This document shows, piece after piece, positions 8,810 through 16,356 of a stretch of 64,000 nucleotides of DNA. A program made the position numbers and the translations under genes. The notes under the pieces are model-generated. The model was given only the letters and a program-made list of their open reading frames with translations. It did not search any database and was not told the DNA's origin. How positions within the stretch are numbered: position 1 is the stretch's first letter; each line of letters opens with the position of its first letter. Source of the stretch: Bacteroidetes bacterium ADurb.Bin139 (lineage in GTDB: Bacteria > Bacteroidota > Bacteroidia > Bacteroidales > UBA932); NCBI GenBank assembly GCA_002070565.1, contig MWDM01000002.1, positions 1 through 64,000 on the forward strand, written 5' to 3'.

Positions 8810-10278
8810 TGAAAAAGAAACTGATCATTCCTGCTTTAGCAGCCCTTCTGCTTTGCAGCAGTTGTGCCGCAGATATTTCCAACGCGGAACTCCTGCCCGG
8901 GTACCCGCCTATTTACCCCGACTATTGCGGAGTGACTGTCCCCTGCAACATAGCTCCCATGCATTTCCAGATGAGCGGCAATGCTATACAGGTGCTGGTG
9001 ATTGCAGAAGGTGCAGACGGTAAAGCAGTCCGGATAAAAACCGGGAAAGTCGTCATCTTTGGAAAGTCAGCCTGGAAAAATCTGATCGGATCCAGTACCG
9101 GATCAGGGATAAAAATTACCGTTCAGGCCAAGTACAAGGATAAAGGCTGGATCAGGTATGCTCCTTTTCCCATTTACGTAAGTCCTGTCCCCATAAACGA
9201 TTACCTGGTTTACCGCCTGGTCGCCCCCGGCTATGAGGTGTACAGCAAGATGGGTATCTACCAGCGTGACCTTTCTTCTTTCCGGGAAACACCCCTGCTG
9301 GAAAACACGCTTATTCCGGGTAATTGTATGAATTGTCATTCTTTTTATGGAAATCATCCTGATAAGATAAGCATCCACATCCGGGGCGAACTGGGAGGAA
9401 CTATTCTTAAAACAGGTGACAAAATAGAAATGTTGAATACCAAAACAGAAGAAACCGGGGGTAATTGCGTATATCCATACTGGCATCCTTCGGGAGAGTA
9501 TGTCGTTTATTCGGTCAACCAGACCATCCAGGCTTTCCATTCCATTAGGGACCATCGCATAGAAGTCATCGATTTGGCATCGGATATAGTGGTTTACCAT
9601 CCGCAAAGCAAACAACTCCTGACCCACGATCTGCTCCGGACAGATGCCTTTGAAACTTTCCCTTCATTTTCGCCTGATGGCAAAACCTTGTATTTCAGCT
9701 CCTCCCAATATCAGAACATTCCTGAAGGTTACGACAGGATCCGCTACGACCTGTGTGCTATCGCCTTCGATCCCCAGAGCGGAACGTTTGGCGATCATGT
9801 TGACACCCTGATACATGCCGCTGCCATGGGTAAAAGCATATCCTTCGCCAGACCATCACCGGATGGAAGATACATCATGTTTACCCTGTCTGATTATGGC
9901 AACTTCTCCATTTGGCACAAAGAAGCAGATTTGTGGCTCTATGATCTGGAAGATGGATCGCTTCGGGAAATGAAAGAAGTGAACAGCGACGATGTGGAAA
10001 GTTACCACAGCTGGTCGTCAGAAGGCACCTGGTTTGTCTTTAGCAGCCGGCGCCTGGACGGACTCTATACAAGACCTTTTTTTGCAAGTATTGATAAAGA
10101 GGGGAACATCACCAAGCCTTTCCTTTTGCCACAGAAAAAACCCCTGGAATTTTACACCATGAACTTATTTTCGTATAATGTTCCCGAGTTTATCACAGAG
10201 AAGGTGGACTGGGATCTTAAAGAGGTTGAAAAGGCCCTGACTACAGGACAAAGAGACAAGGTCGAGATCCGCAGATAA
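8809..10278 (+). CDS. CxxCH-containing beta-propeller lipoprotein (TolB/PD40-like), copy 2
   Basis: A 489-residue paralogue of the protein at 5575, with lipobox LCSSC (Cys19). Conserved points between copies: PPIYPDYCGVTVP, the N-C-M-N-C-H motif (haem-type Cys173, Cys176, His177), HPSGEYVVYS, SPDGRYIMFTLSDYG, FSIWHKEADLWLYDLEDG and SYHSWSSEGTWFVFSSRRLDGLY. The second copy has extra Cys near the N-terminus (DYCGVTVPC) that copy 1 lacks. Retention of CxxCH while surrounding residues differ argues that the motif is functional. The TAATG stop/start overlap with the DUF6057 gene shows coupling. The partner sugar, protein or electron carrier is unknown. Confidence 0.8.
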   Translation: MKKKLIIPALAALLLCSSCAADISNAELLPGYPPIYPDYCGVTVPCNIAPMHFQMSGNAIQVLVIAEGADGKAVRIKTGKVVIFGKSAWKNLIGSSTGSGIKITVQAKYKDKGWIRYAPFPIYVSPVPINDYLVYRLVAPGYEVYSKMGIYQRDLSSFRETPLLENTLIPGNCMNCHSFYGNHPDKISIHIRGELGGTILKTGDKIEMLNTKTEETGGNCVYPYWHPSGEYVVYSVNQTIQAFHSIRDHRIEVIDLASDIVVYHPQSKQLLTHDLLRTDAFETFPSFSPDGKTLYFSSSQYQNIPEGYDRIRYDLCAIAFDPQSGTFGDHVDTLIHAAAMGKSISFARPSPDGRYIMFTLSDYGNFSIWHKEADLWLYDLEDGSLREMKEVNSDDVESYHSWSSEGTWFVFSSRRLDGLYTRPFFASIDKEGNITKPFLLPQKKPLEFYTMNLFSYNVPEFITEKVDWDLKEVEKALTTGQRDKVEIRR

Positions 10279-10304
10279 TCAAAAAATTTTAATACCGCTT
10301 TACC

Positions 10305-12020
10305 ATGAAGAAAATTATACTGTCATTGTTGTGCCTGTCGTTTTTAATTCAGGCAGGGGCACAACATTATAAGAATTTCAAGGTATCTGTCTATACGCGC
10401 GCCTATGAAGTGGAGAAAATGAAAGACAGCCACTGGCTGGATTCCACCTGGAGGATCATTTCTGCGCAGGTTCAACCCGACAAGATCTACCTGGAAACAC
10501 ACCGCGACCTGCTGATTGTTCCGGATGCCACCCTGCGTAAAGCCATTCGCTTTTTCAGGGAAAAAGGAATGGAAGTAGGCGGCGGCATAACCTATACCAT
10601 TGATGAATCAAACAGTTTCGAGACTTTTTGTTATACCAACCCGGAACACCGTAAAAAAGTGCAGGAAATTGCTGAACACACAGCCCGCTACTTTGATGAT
10701 TTTATCCTGGATGATTTCTTTTTTACCAGTTGTAAATGCCCCCTTTGTATCGAGGCCAAAGGCGGCATGAGCTGGACACAATACCGTCTGAAACTGATGA
10801 CCGAGGCAGGTAAAAGCCTTATTCTTGATCCGGCACGCAAAGTCAATCCCAATGTCCGCGTGATCATCAAGTATCCCAACTGGTACGATCATTTCCAGGG
10901 TCTTGGATTTGACCTGGAACACGGCCCTGCTTTATTTGACGGGGTGTGGACCGGAACAGAAACGAGGGACCCTTCTTCTGCTCAACACCTGCAGAACTAT
11001 TTAAGTTATAATGTTTTCAGATACCTGGATAATCTGCGACCGGGATACAATTTCGGAGGCTGGGTGGATAGTGGCGGTTCCCATATGGGACTGTACCGGT
11101 ATGCAGAACAACTATGGCTTACCCTTTTTGCCAAAGCACCTGAAATTACCCTTTTCGCCTACAACCAGCTGCTCCGTCAGCCCGAGCTGGGTAAAACAGC
11201 AACAGAAACCTTCCTCCTTACAGATCAGTTTCTGGGAGAGCTGGGCAAACCAAAAGGCATCGCTTCGTACAAACCATTCCACGCCACAGGAGAAGATTTC
11301 CTGCAGAATTACCTGGGTATGATAGGTCTGCCCATGGACATGCTCCCCTATTTCCCTGTCGACAGGAAAGTGGTCCTGCTGACGGAACAGGCAAAATCTG
11401 ATCCTTTAATTGCCAGTAAAATCCGGGAGCAACTCCTGCGTGGGGGCGACGTTGTTGTTACTACAGGCCTGGTAAAAGCCATCCCGGATCAGATCGCCAC
11501 GATTGCCGAGGTCCGATGCTCCGACCTGAAAGCACTTATCGACGATTTTGGATGGCACGGCAAGAGTACCAGGCCGCTACTCATTCCGCAGGTGCATTAC
11601 CTGACCAATGATTCATGGGAGGTTGTTTCTGCGGGTAATCCCCTTACAAAAGGGGTAATCGGTTATCCCATACTGCTCAGATGTGCTTATGCCAAAGGAA
11701 ACATGTACATACTTACCATCCCCGACTCTTTTGCAGACCTTTATGCATATCCTGACAAAGCCCTGAACATGATCCGGCTTATCATGAGCAAGGACCTGGA
11801 CATCCGTATTGAAGGCCCTTCCATGGTTGGTTTGTTTGTTTACGATAATGGAACTTTCATTGTGGAATCTTTTCTGGATGAACCGGTTACTGTCTATGTA
11901 GCACTTACCGGCGGGCAGGGAAATATTACGGAATTGACAGAAAATAAAGTATATTCCATAGAATCAAATAAGTTTTCCATTACACTGGAACCCCACACTT
12001 TTAAGGTTTTCAAAAAATAA
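10305..12020 (+). CDS. Secreted glycosidase-like protein of unknown family
   Basis: A 571-residue protein with a signal peptide ending around Ala-Gly-Ala-Gln (residue 20). The N-terminal 330 residues look like a (beta/alpha)8 barrel: KIYLETHRD, GMEVGGGITYTID, FILDDFFF, NVRVIIKYPNW, GVWTGTETRD. The acidic pair Asp136-Asp137 in LDDFFF and Glu219 are candidate catalytic residues. A cysteine cluster TSCKCPLC (143-148) right after LDDFFF could bind metal. Residues 340-470 resemble a glutamine-amidotransferase-like or trimerisation domain (VVLLTEQAKSDP, RGGDVVVTTGL), followed by a C-terminal beta domain. It is the last gene of the DUF6057 operon. I cannot assign a GH family. Confidence 0.6.
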   Translation: MKKIILSLLCLSFLIQAGAQHYKNFKVSVYTRAYEVEKMKDSHWLDSTWRIISAQVQPDKIYLETHRDLLIVPDATLRKAIRFFREKGMEVGGGITYTIDESNSFETFCYTNPEHRKKVQEIAEHTARYFDDFILDDFFFTSCKCPLCIEAKGGMSWTQYRLKLMTEAGKSLILDPARKVNPNVRVIIKYPNWYDHFQGLGFDLEHGPALFDGVWTGTETRDPSSAQHLQNYLSYNVFRYLDNLRPGYNFGGWVDSGGSHMGLYRYAEQLWLTLFAKAPEITLFAYNQLLRQPELGKTATETFLLTDQFLGELGKPKGIASYKPFHATGEDFLQNYLGMIGLPMDMLPYFPVDRKVVLLTEQAKSDPLIASKIREQLLRGGDVVVTTGLVKAIPDQIATIAEVRCSDLKALIDDFGWHGKSTRPLLIPQVHYLTNDSWEVVSAGNPLTKGVIGYPILLRCAYAKGNMYILTIPDSFADLYAYPDKALNMIRLIMSKDLDIRIEGPSMVGLFVYDNGTFIVESFLDEPVTVYVALTGGQGNITELTENKVYSIESNKFSITLEPHTFKVFKK

Positions 12021-12065
12021 GCACAACAGGAGAGGCAATTATGCTGACCTTGCCTGCACTATCCA

Positions 12066-12947
12066 TTATATCGTTGATTTGCTCTTCCGGTAATGGGCCC
12101 TGAATTGCTTAGGGGTCATATTCTTCTTTTTTCGGAAGATCCGGTTAAAATTGGAGAGGTTGTTGAAACCGCACTCAAAGCAGATCTCAGAGATTGTTTT
12201 GTTGGAATCAACAAGCAGCCGTGATGCGTAACCCAAACGGATGTCAATGATGTATTCAGAAAGCGTCTTGCCTGTTCGCAACTTGAAAAAGCGGCTAAAG
12301 GCTACCGGAGACATACCTACCATTTCTGAAAGAATGTCCAGACTGAGTTTTTTGGTATAATTCTGATTTATGAAGTCCTTTACTTTACTTACCCGCCGGC
12401 TTTCGGTGTTTCTCTCGGCATGTGCAAAAGAACTGCTTGCCAGGCTCCGGCTGCTTCCGGACAGGGAAAGTTCGTACAACAGTTTAAGCAGCCTGATGAA
12501 TTGTTCAAAACCTTTGACTTCCCTGGCAATGGTGTCAATAAGGTTGTATACCTTCATGATGGTTTCCAAGGGAAAAGCAAGTCCGTGCTCGGCCTTGATC
12601 AACATTTTGCGAATGGAATTGAACTGGTTTTTTTCCAGCAGGCGTGAAGGCAAAAGATCGGGGGAAAACTGGATGGTAATTTCACGGATAACGGGTGATT
12701 TGCAGTTGCCCTGCTCCCAGACATGTTCCAGGCTATCCCCGGAAATGAGTATCAGATCGTAATCATCAGTAAATTCTATGCAATCTCCAACGGTTCTTTT
12801 CAGTCCCTTGCCGTGTTCTATGAAATTGATCTCATACTCTCTGTGCTGGTGGAGCGGAAAGGTGAATTCCGATTTATAACGTTCAACAACGTGAAAGCAA
12901 TCCTTGTCGGACAAAGGAGGTATTTCGTTCAGTACACCGTAGCTCAT
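12066..12947 (-). CDS. AraC-family transcriptional regulator
   Basis: A 293-residue regulator with an N-terminal cupin-like sensor (PLHQHREYEINFIEHGKG, residues 30-50) and a C-terminal double helix-turn-helix (residues 190-285: KLSLDILSEMVGMSPVAFSRFFKLRTGKTLSEYI and ISEICFECGFNNLSNFNRIFRKKKNMTPKQFR). The ATG at 12947 is preferred over an upstream TTG at 12953. It lies 11 bases after the ZIP transporter gene on the same strand, making it the probable last gene of a fucosidase-permease-transporter-regulator operon. Sugar sensing through the cupin is typical of the family; the ligand is not known. Confidence 0.93.
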   Translation of the reverse strand: MSYGVLNEIPPLSDKDCFHVVERYKSEFTFPLHQHREYEINFIEHGKGLKRTVGDCIEFTDDYDLILISGDSLEHVWEQGNCKSPVIREITIQFSPDLLPSRLLEKNQFNSIRKMLIKAEHGLAFPLETIMKVYNLIDTIAREVKGFEQFIRLLKLLYELSLSGSSRSLASSSFAHAERNTESRRVSKVKDFINQNYTKKLSLDILSEMVGMSPVAFSRFFKLRTGKTLSEYIIDIRLGYASRLLVDSNKTISEICFECGFNNLSNFNRIFRKKKNMTPKQFRAHYRKSKSTI

Positions 12948-12958
12948 AATCAAAAAAA

Positions 12959-13732
12959 TCAGATAAGCAGCAAGCTTAACGCCATAACGGCCATACCTCC
13001 AATGAAGCCCAGTATAGAAAGATGGTGTTTCCCGAAACGTTCTGCTCCGGGCAGCAGTTCATCTATGGATATGTAAACCATGATTCCGGAAACCGCTGTC
13101 ATCACAACCCCTTCCAGCAGCGGACTCCAGAAACGGAAGAGGATAAGAATTGCAACCAACGCGCCCAAAGGCTCAGCCAGGCCGGAAAGAAAGGAGTACC
13201 AGAAGGCTTTTCTGCGACTGCCTGTAGCATAGTATATTGGCACCGATACGGCTACTCCTTCCGGTATGTTATGAATGGCTATTGCCAGGGCAATGGGTAT
13301 GGCCACATCGAGGCTGTTCATGCCGGCCATAAAAACTGCTATACCCTCCGGAAAATTATGAATTGCAATACCAAGAGCCGTCATGACACCCATTCTTTTC
13401 AGATGCTTGTTCTTGTTCATATCCTCTGCCAGATGCATCTCGTGGGGATTCTCATCTTTGGGTATCAGAAAGTCAATCACGGCAATAAGCGCTATTCCTG
13501 CAAAAAAAGACACAACTACTTGCCATTCTGCCAAAATTTTAACTGCCCCGGGAATCAGCTCCATGAAGGATATGTAGATCATCACCCCGGCTGAAAACCC
13601 AAGCGACACAGACAGAAAACCGGTATTTGTCCTTTTCGCCAGAAAAGCGATCAGTGAGCCTATGCCTGTAGCCAGCCCGGCAAAAAGTGTCAGGGCTAAC
13701 GCAATCAGTATCTGAGATGTTTCAGGTTCCAT
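12959..13732 (-). CDS. zupT: ZIP-family metal (zinc) transporter ZupT
   Basis: A 257-residue inner-membrane ZIP transporter with about eight membrane segments. The family metal-binding signatures are present: HNFPEGIAVFMAG in helix 4 and HNIPEGVAVSVP in helix 5, both with the His-Asn-x-Pro-Glu-Gly pattern, and a short His-containing cytoplasmic loop (ENPHEMHLAEDMNKNKHLKR). It imports Zn2+ and possibly other divalent ions. The start overlaps the end of the upstream AI-2E-family gene by 11 bases, so the two are translationally coupled. Length is normal for ZupT. Confidence 0.95.
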   Translation of the reverse strand: MEPETSQILIALALTLFAGLATGIGSLIAFLAKRTNTGFLSVSLGFSAGVMIYISFMELIPGAVKILAEWQVVVSFFAGIALIAVIDFLIPKDENPHEMHLAEDMNKNKHLKRMGVMTALGIAIHNFPEGIAVFMAGMNSLDVAIPIALAIAIHNIPEGVAVSVPIYYATGSRRKAFWYSFLSGLAEPLGALVAILILFRFWSPLLEGVVMTAVSGIMVYISIDELLPGAERFGKHHLSILGFIGGMAVMALSLLLI

Positions 13733-14843
13733 GGTCAGGTGATTTGGCGGTCAATTTATGTACAACTTTAAAACGCGACAGGAATTCGCTGGCAAAAACA
13801 CGCACTACGGTGTAGGCCGGTATGGCCACCAGCATTCCTACGGCACCCCCTATGTACCCCGATAGAAGAATCACCAGGAAAATCTCCAGGGGGTGCGCTT
13901 TGATACTGCTGGAATAAATCAGCGGTTGTATAAGATATGTATCCAGCATATTGAAGCCCACATATATGGAGACCAAGGCAATAACATACAACGAGAGGCT
14001 GGAATAACCGGAAGTGGCATAAGAGGTTACAACAGCAACAATAGTTCCAATGGTGCCGCCAATCAGCGGGCCTGCATAGGGAACAATATTGAGAATGCCA
14101 AAAATCAGCCCCAGAACAAGGGCCAGCTGGTATTCAATGCGGGTAATAAAATGAAGTCCGGCAGATATGATTATGGTCATGATGAAAAACTCTACCAAGA
14201 TCCCTATAAAATACCTGAGTAACAGCTCGTTTACCGATTTCATGGCGTTTGAGAACTTCTCTTCGTATTTTACAGGTACAATGGCCATCAGCATATTTGA
14301 AAACATGTTTTCTTCCCGCAGGAAAAAAAACGTTATGAAGGCAACTGAAAACAGACCCACGCCAAAATTCACAAAGAACGACGCGAGCGAACCAAAGAGC
14401 CTGGTAAAGAATTCGGGATGTAGAAACTTGTCTATCTCGTTCCATATGAGGGACTCAATAGACACTGATGGCGTAATGGACGGAAAAAGCGTGTGTATCT
14501 GTTCGTTTAGCTGGGCAAGAAATCCTGAGAGCATAGCCGGGACATCCTCAAAACCTACTGAATCCAGACGGGATACAATACTGACAACCATGGGCGTGAT
14601 AAAATAAAATATAAGGAACAACACGCCAAACATCAGGCCCATGACCAATATGGCAGATACTGTTTTAGGAATATGATACTTTTTTATCCTTATTCCTGAC
14701 AAGAACCTGACCAGCGGCCTGCCCATCAAAGACAGAAGCGCTGCAACCAGGATATAGGTGATAACACTTCGAAAATACCATACGATAAAGACAATAATGG
14801 CCAGTACGGCAACTGCGATGATATATTTTGCCAGTTTATTCAT
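13722..14843 (-). CDS. AI-2E family transporter (PerM/YdiK-like permease)
   Basis: A 373-residue membrane protein with the N-terminal paired helices, a central loop region and a C-terminal block of four helices that mark the AI-2E exporter/PerM superfamily (IVPYAGPLIGGTIGTIVAVV, IVGF-like NMLDTYLIQPLIYSSSIKAHPLEIFLVILLSGYIGGAVGMLVAIPAY). Members include the AI-2 exporter TqsA and Na+/H+ antiporters, so the substrate is open. It starts 23 bases after the GH29 stop and overlaps zupT by 11 bases. Confidence 0.92.
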   Translation of the reverse strand: MNKLAKYIIAVAVLAIIVFIVWYFRSVITYILVAALLSLMGRPLVRFLSGIRIKKYHIPKTVSAILVMGLMFGVLFLIFYFITPMVVSIVSRLDSVGFEDVPAMLSGFLAQLNEQIHTLFPSITPSVSIESLIWNEIDKFLHPEFFTRLFGSLASFFVNFGVGLFSVAFITFFFLREENMFSNMLMAIVPVKYEEKFSNAMKSVNELLLRYFIGILVEFFIMTIIISAGLHFITRIEYQLALVLGLIFGILNIVPYAGPLIGGTIGTIVAVVTSYATSGYSSLSLYVIALVSIYVGFNMLDTYLIQPLIYSSSIKAHPLEIFLVILLSGYIGGAVGMLVAIPAYTVVRVFASEFLSRFKVVHKLTAKSPDHGT

Positions 14844-14866
14844 TAGGTATCAAAAGTACTACTTTT

Positions 14867-16291
14867 TTAAAAAATTCCAATGGTATTGATCAGCGGAGGC
14901 GCATCGGCTTCCAGGATACTTATCCTTATTTTGTCCGATGTGACGGCCGGAAAACGCAACAGACGCTTATACCCGATGGTAGTGCCCCCTGCCAGCAAAC
15001 GCCACTGTTTTTCACCAAGATGCCAGTATTCCACGATAAAACGCGCAATTCTCTGACCCAGGGGAATATATTCCTGCAGCATAAGCACCGAGAAGTTTTC
15101 CTCCCTGTCAAGATCAATGATCAGTGATGCGGTGGTTTTTCCTTCTTCCAAAGTCCAGTAAGTATCATATTCAGAGTCTGTTACATTTTCAGGGCAGAAT
15201 TTCCGCGAGTCTTCATTCCTTACAGAAGATGCAATTACACGGGCTCCACGGGCAAGATTCCTGGAAAAGACTTCGTCCCGCCGCTGTCTGAATTCCATCA
15301 GACGCAGTGAATCCCCTTCCGGAATAAGGCCTCTTCTGTCCGGGGAAACATTCAGCAACAGGTTGGCATTCCGGCCCACCGATGCAAAATAGATATCCAT
15401 CAGTTCCTCAACGCTCTTAAGGGCATTGTCGGTACCGGGGCTGTAAAACCACCCGGGCCGGAGGGAGACGTCGGCCTCGGCGGGTATCCAACACGGGGCT
15501 CCGCGCTGTCCCGAGTTGAGAATACCCACAGGCGGAGCGTTCCTTCCGGGGGTAAAACCGGCAGTATCCAGGGTGGACCAATTTGTTTCGCCGGCGAACC
15601 CCCTTTCATTGCCCACCCAACGGCATCCGGGTCCTACATCGCTGAATATCACTGCATTGGGCTGATATTCCAGAACCGTGCTGTTGAACAGGTTCCAGTC
15701 ATAGGGTGAAGATACCAGGTCCCCGCAGGCCCCGTCAAACCATTGCTCAAATACGGGTCCGTAGGAAGCAAGCACTTCTGCAAGCGTGTTTACAAAAAGC
15801 TGGTTGTATTCCGGTGTGCCGTAAGCGGGATTGTTCCTGTCCCAGGGAGACAGATAAACTCCGAATTTCAAACCGTATTCCCGGCACGCAGCCGATAATT
15901 CCGCCAGTACATCGCCCTGGCCGGAAAGCCAGGGACTATACCGGACAGAATGAGTGCTGTAGCGGCTGGGCCAGAGGCAAAAGCCGTCGTGGTGCTTTGC
16001 CGTGATGATAATACCCTGCATGCCGGCATTTTTTGCTGTTTGGGCCCATTGCCTGCAATCCAGTGCCGTGGGATTGAAAACAGCCGGATCCTCTTTCCCG
16101 CTGCCCCATTCCACCCCGGTAAAAGTATTTGGGCCAAAGTGGACAAACATATAATACTCCATCTTTTGCCATTCCAGTTGTTCCACACCCGGAACAGGGC
16201 CGTATGGAGCAGGCGGGTCAAATTGTTTGCAACGTGAGAGAAATATTGCAAAAAAAACAAACAAAATCCTGAAAACTATTTTATTTTCCAT
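14867..16291 (-). CDS. GH29 alpha-L-fucosidase, lipoprotein
   Basis: A 474-residue lipoprotein (lipobox FLSRC, Cys21) with a GH29 catalytic barrel. Seen: MFVHFGPNTFTGVEWG, IITAKHHDGFCLWPS (residues 95-108), the nucleophile Asp186 in EQWFDGACG, and LLLNVSPDRRGLIPEGD. Residues 350-474 form an F5/8C-like beta sandwich (ARGARVIASSVRNEDSRKF, TDSEYDTYWTLEEG, SLIIDLDREENFSVLMLQEYIPLGQR). The architecture and length suggest the GH29 subfamily B, which cleaves alpha-1,3/1,4-linked fucose, though this is inference. It is first in a minus-strand cluster with a permease, ZupT and AraC; no other fucose gene is nearby. Confidence 0.93.
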   Translation of the reverse strand: MENKIVFRILFVFFAIFLSRCKQFDPPAPYGPVPGVEQLEWQKMEYYMFVHFGPNTFTGVEWGSGKEDPAVFNPTALDCRQWAQTAKNAGMQGIIITAKHHDGFCLWPSRYSTHSVRYSPWLSGQGDVLAELSAACREYGLKFGVYLSPWDRNNPAYGTPEYNQLFVNTLAEVLASYGPVFEQWFDGACGDLVSSPYDWNLFNSTVLEYQPNAVIFSDVGPGCRWVGNERGFAGETNWSTLDTAGFTPGRNAPPVGILNSGQRGAPCWIPAEADVSLRPGWFYSPGTDNALKSVEELMDIYFASVGRNANLLLNVSPDRRGLIPEGDSLRLMEFRQRRDEVFSRNLARGARVIASSVRNEDSRKFCPENVTDSEYDTYWTLEEGKTTASLIIDLDREENFSVLMLQEYIPLGQRIARFIVEYWHLGEKQWRLLAGGTTIGYKRLLRFPAVTSDKIRISILEADAPPLINTIGIF

Positions 16292-16301
16292 AGGAAATAT
16301 T

Positions 16302-16309
16302 TACCTTTG
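16302..16309 (+). promoter_or_regulatory. Bacteroidota -7 box (TACCTTTG)
   Basis: A TAnnTTTG match in the divergent region between the fucosidase and the CoA-disulfide reductase-like gene. It predicts an mRNA with a leader of about 40 bases before the ATG at 16357. Confidence 0.55.
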
Positions 16310-16356
16310 TCAATTATTAACAGGAATTAATATTTAAAATTACTAAATATTTACGC

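Noticed and set aside
12033-12055. Terminator between the converging genes at 12020 and 12066
   Set aside because: Only a 6-bp AGGCAA/TTGCCT pairing with no T-run.
13022-13594. 190-codon frame opposite zupT
   Set aside because: Antisense to conserved membrane helices; Cys- and His-rich, no motif.
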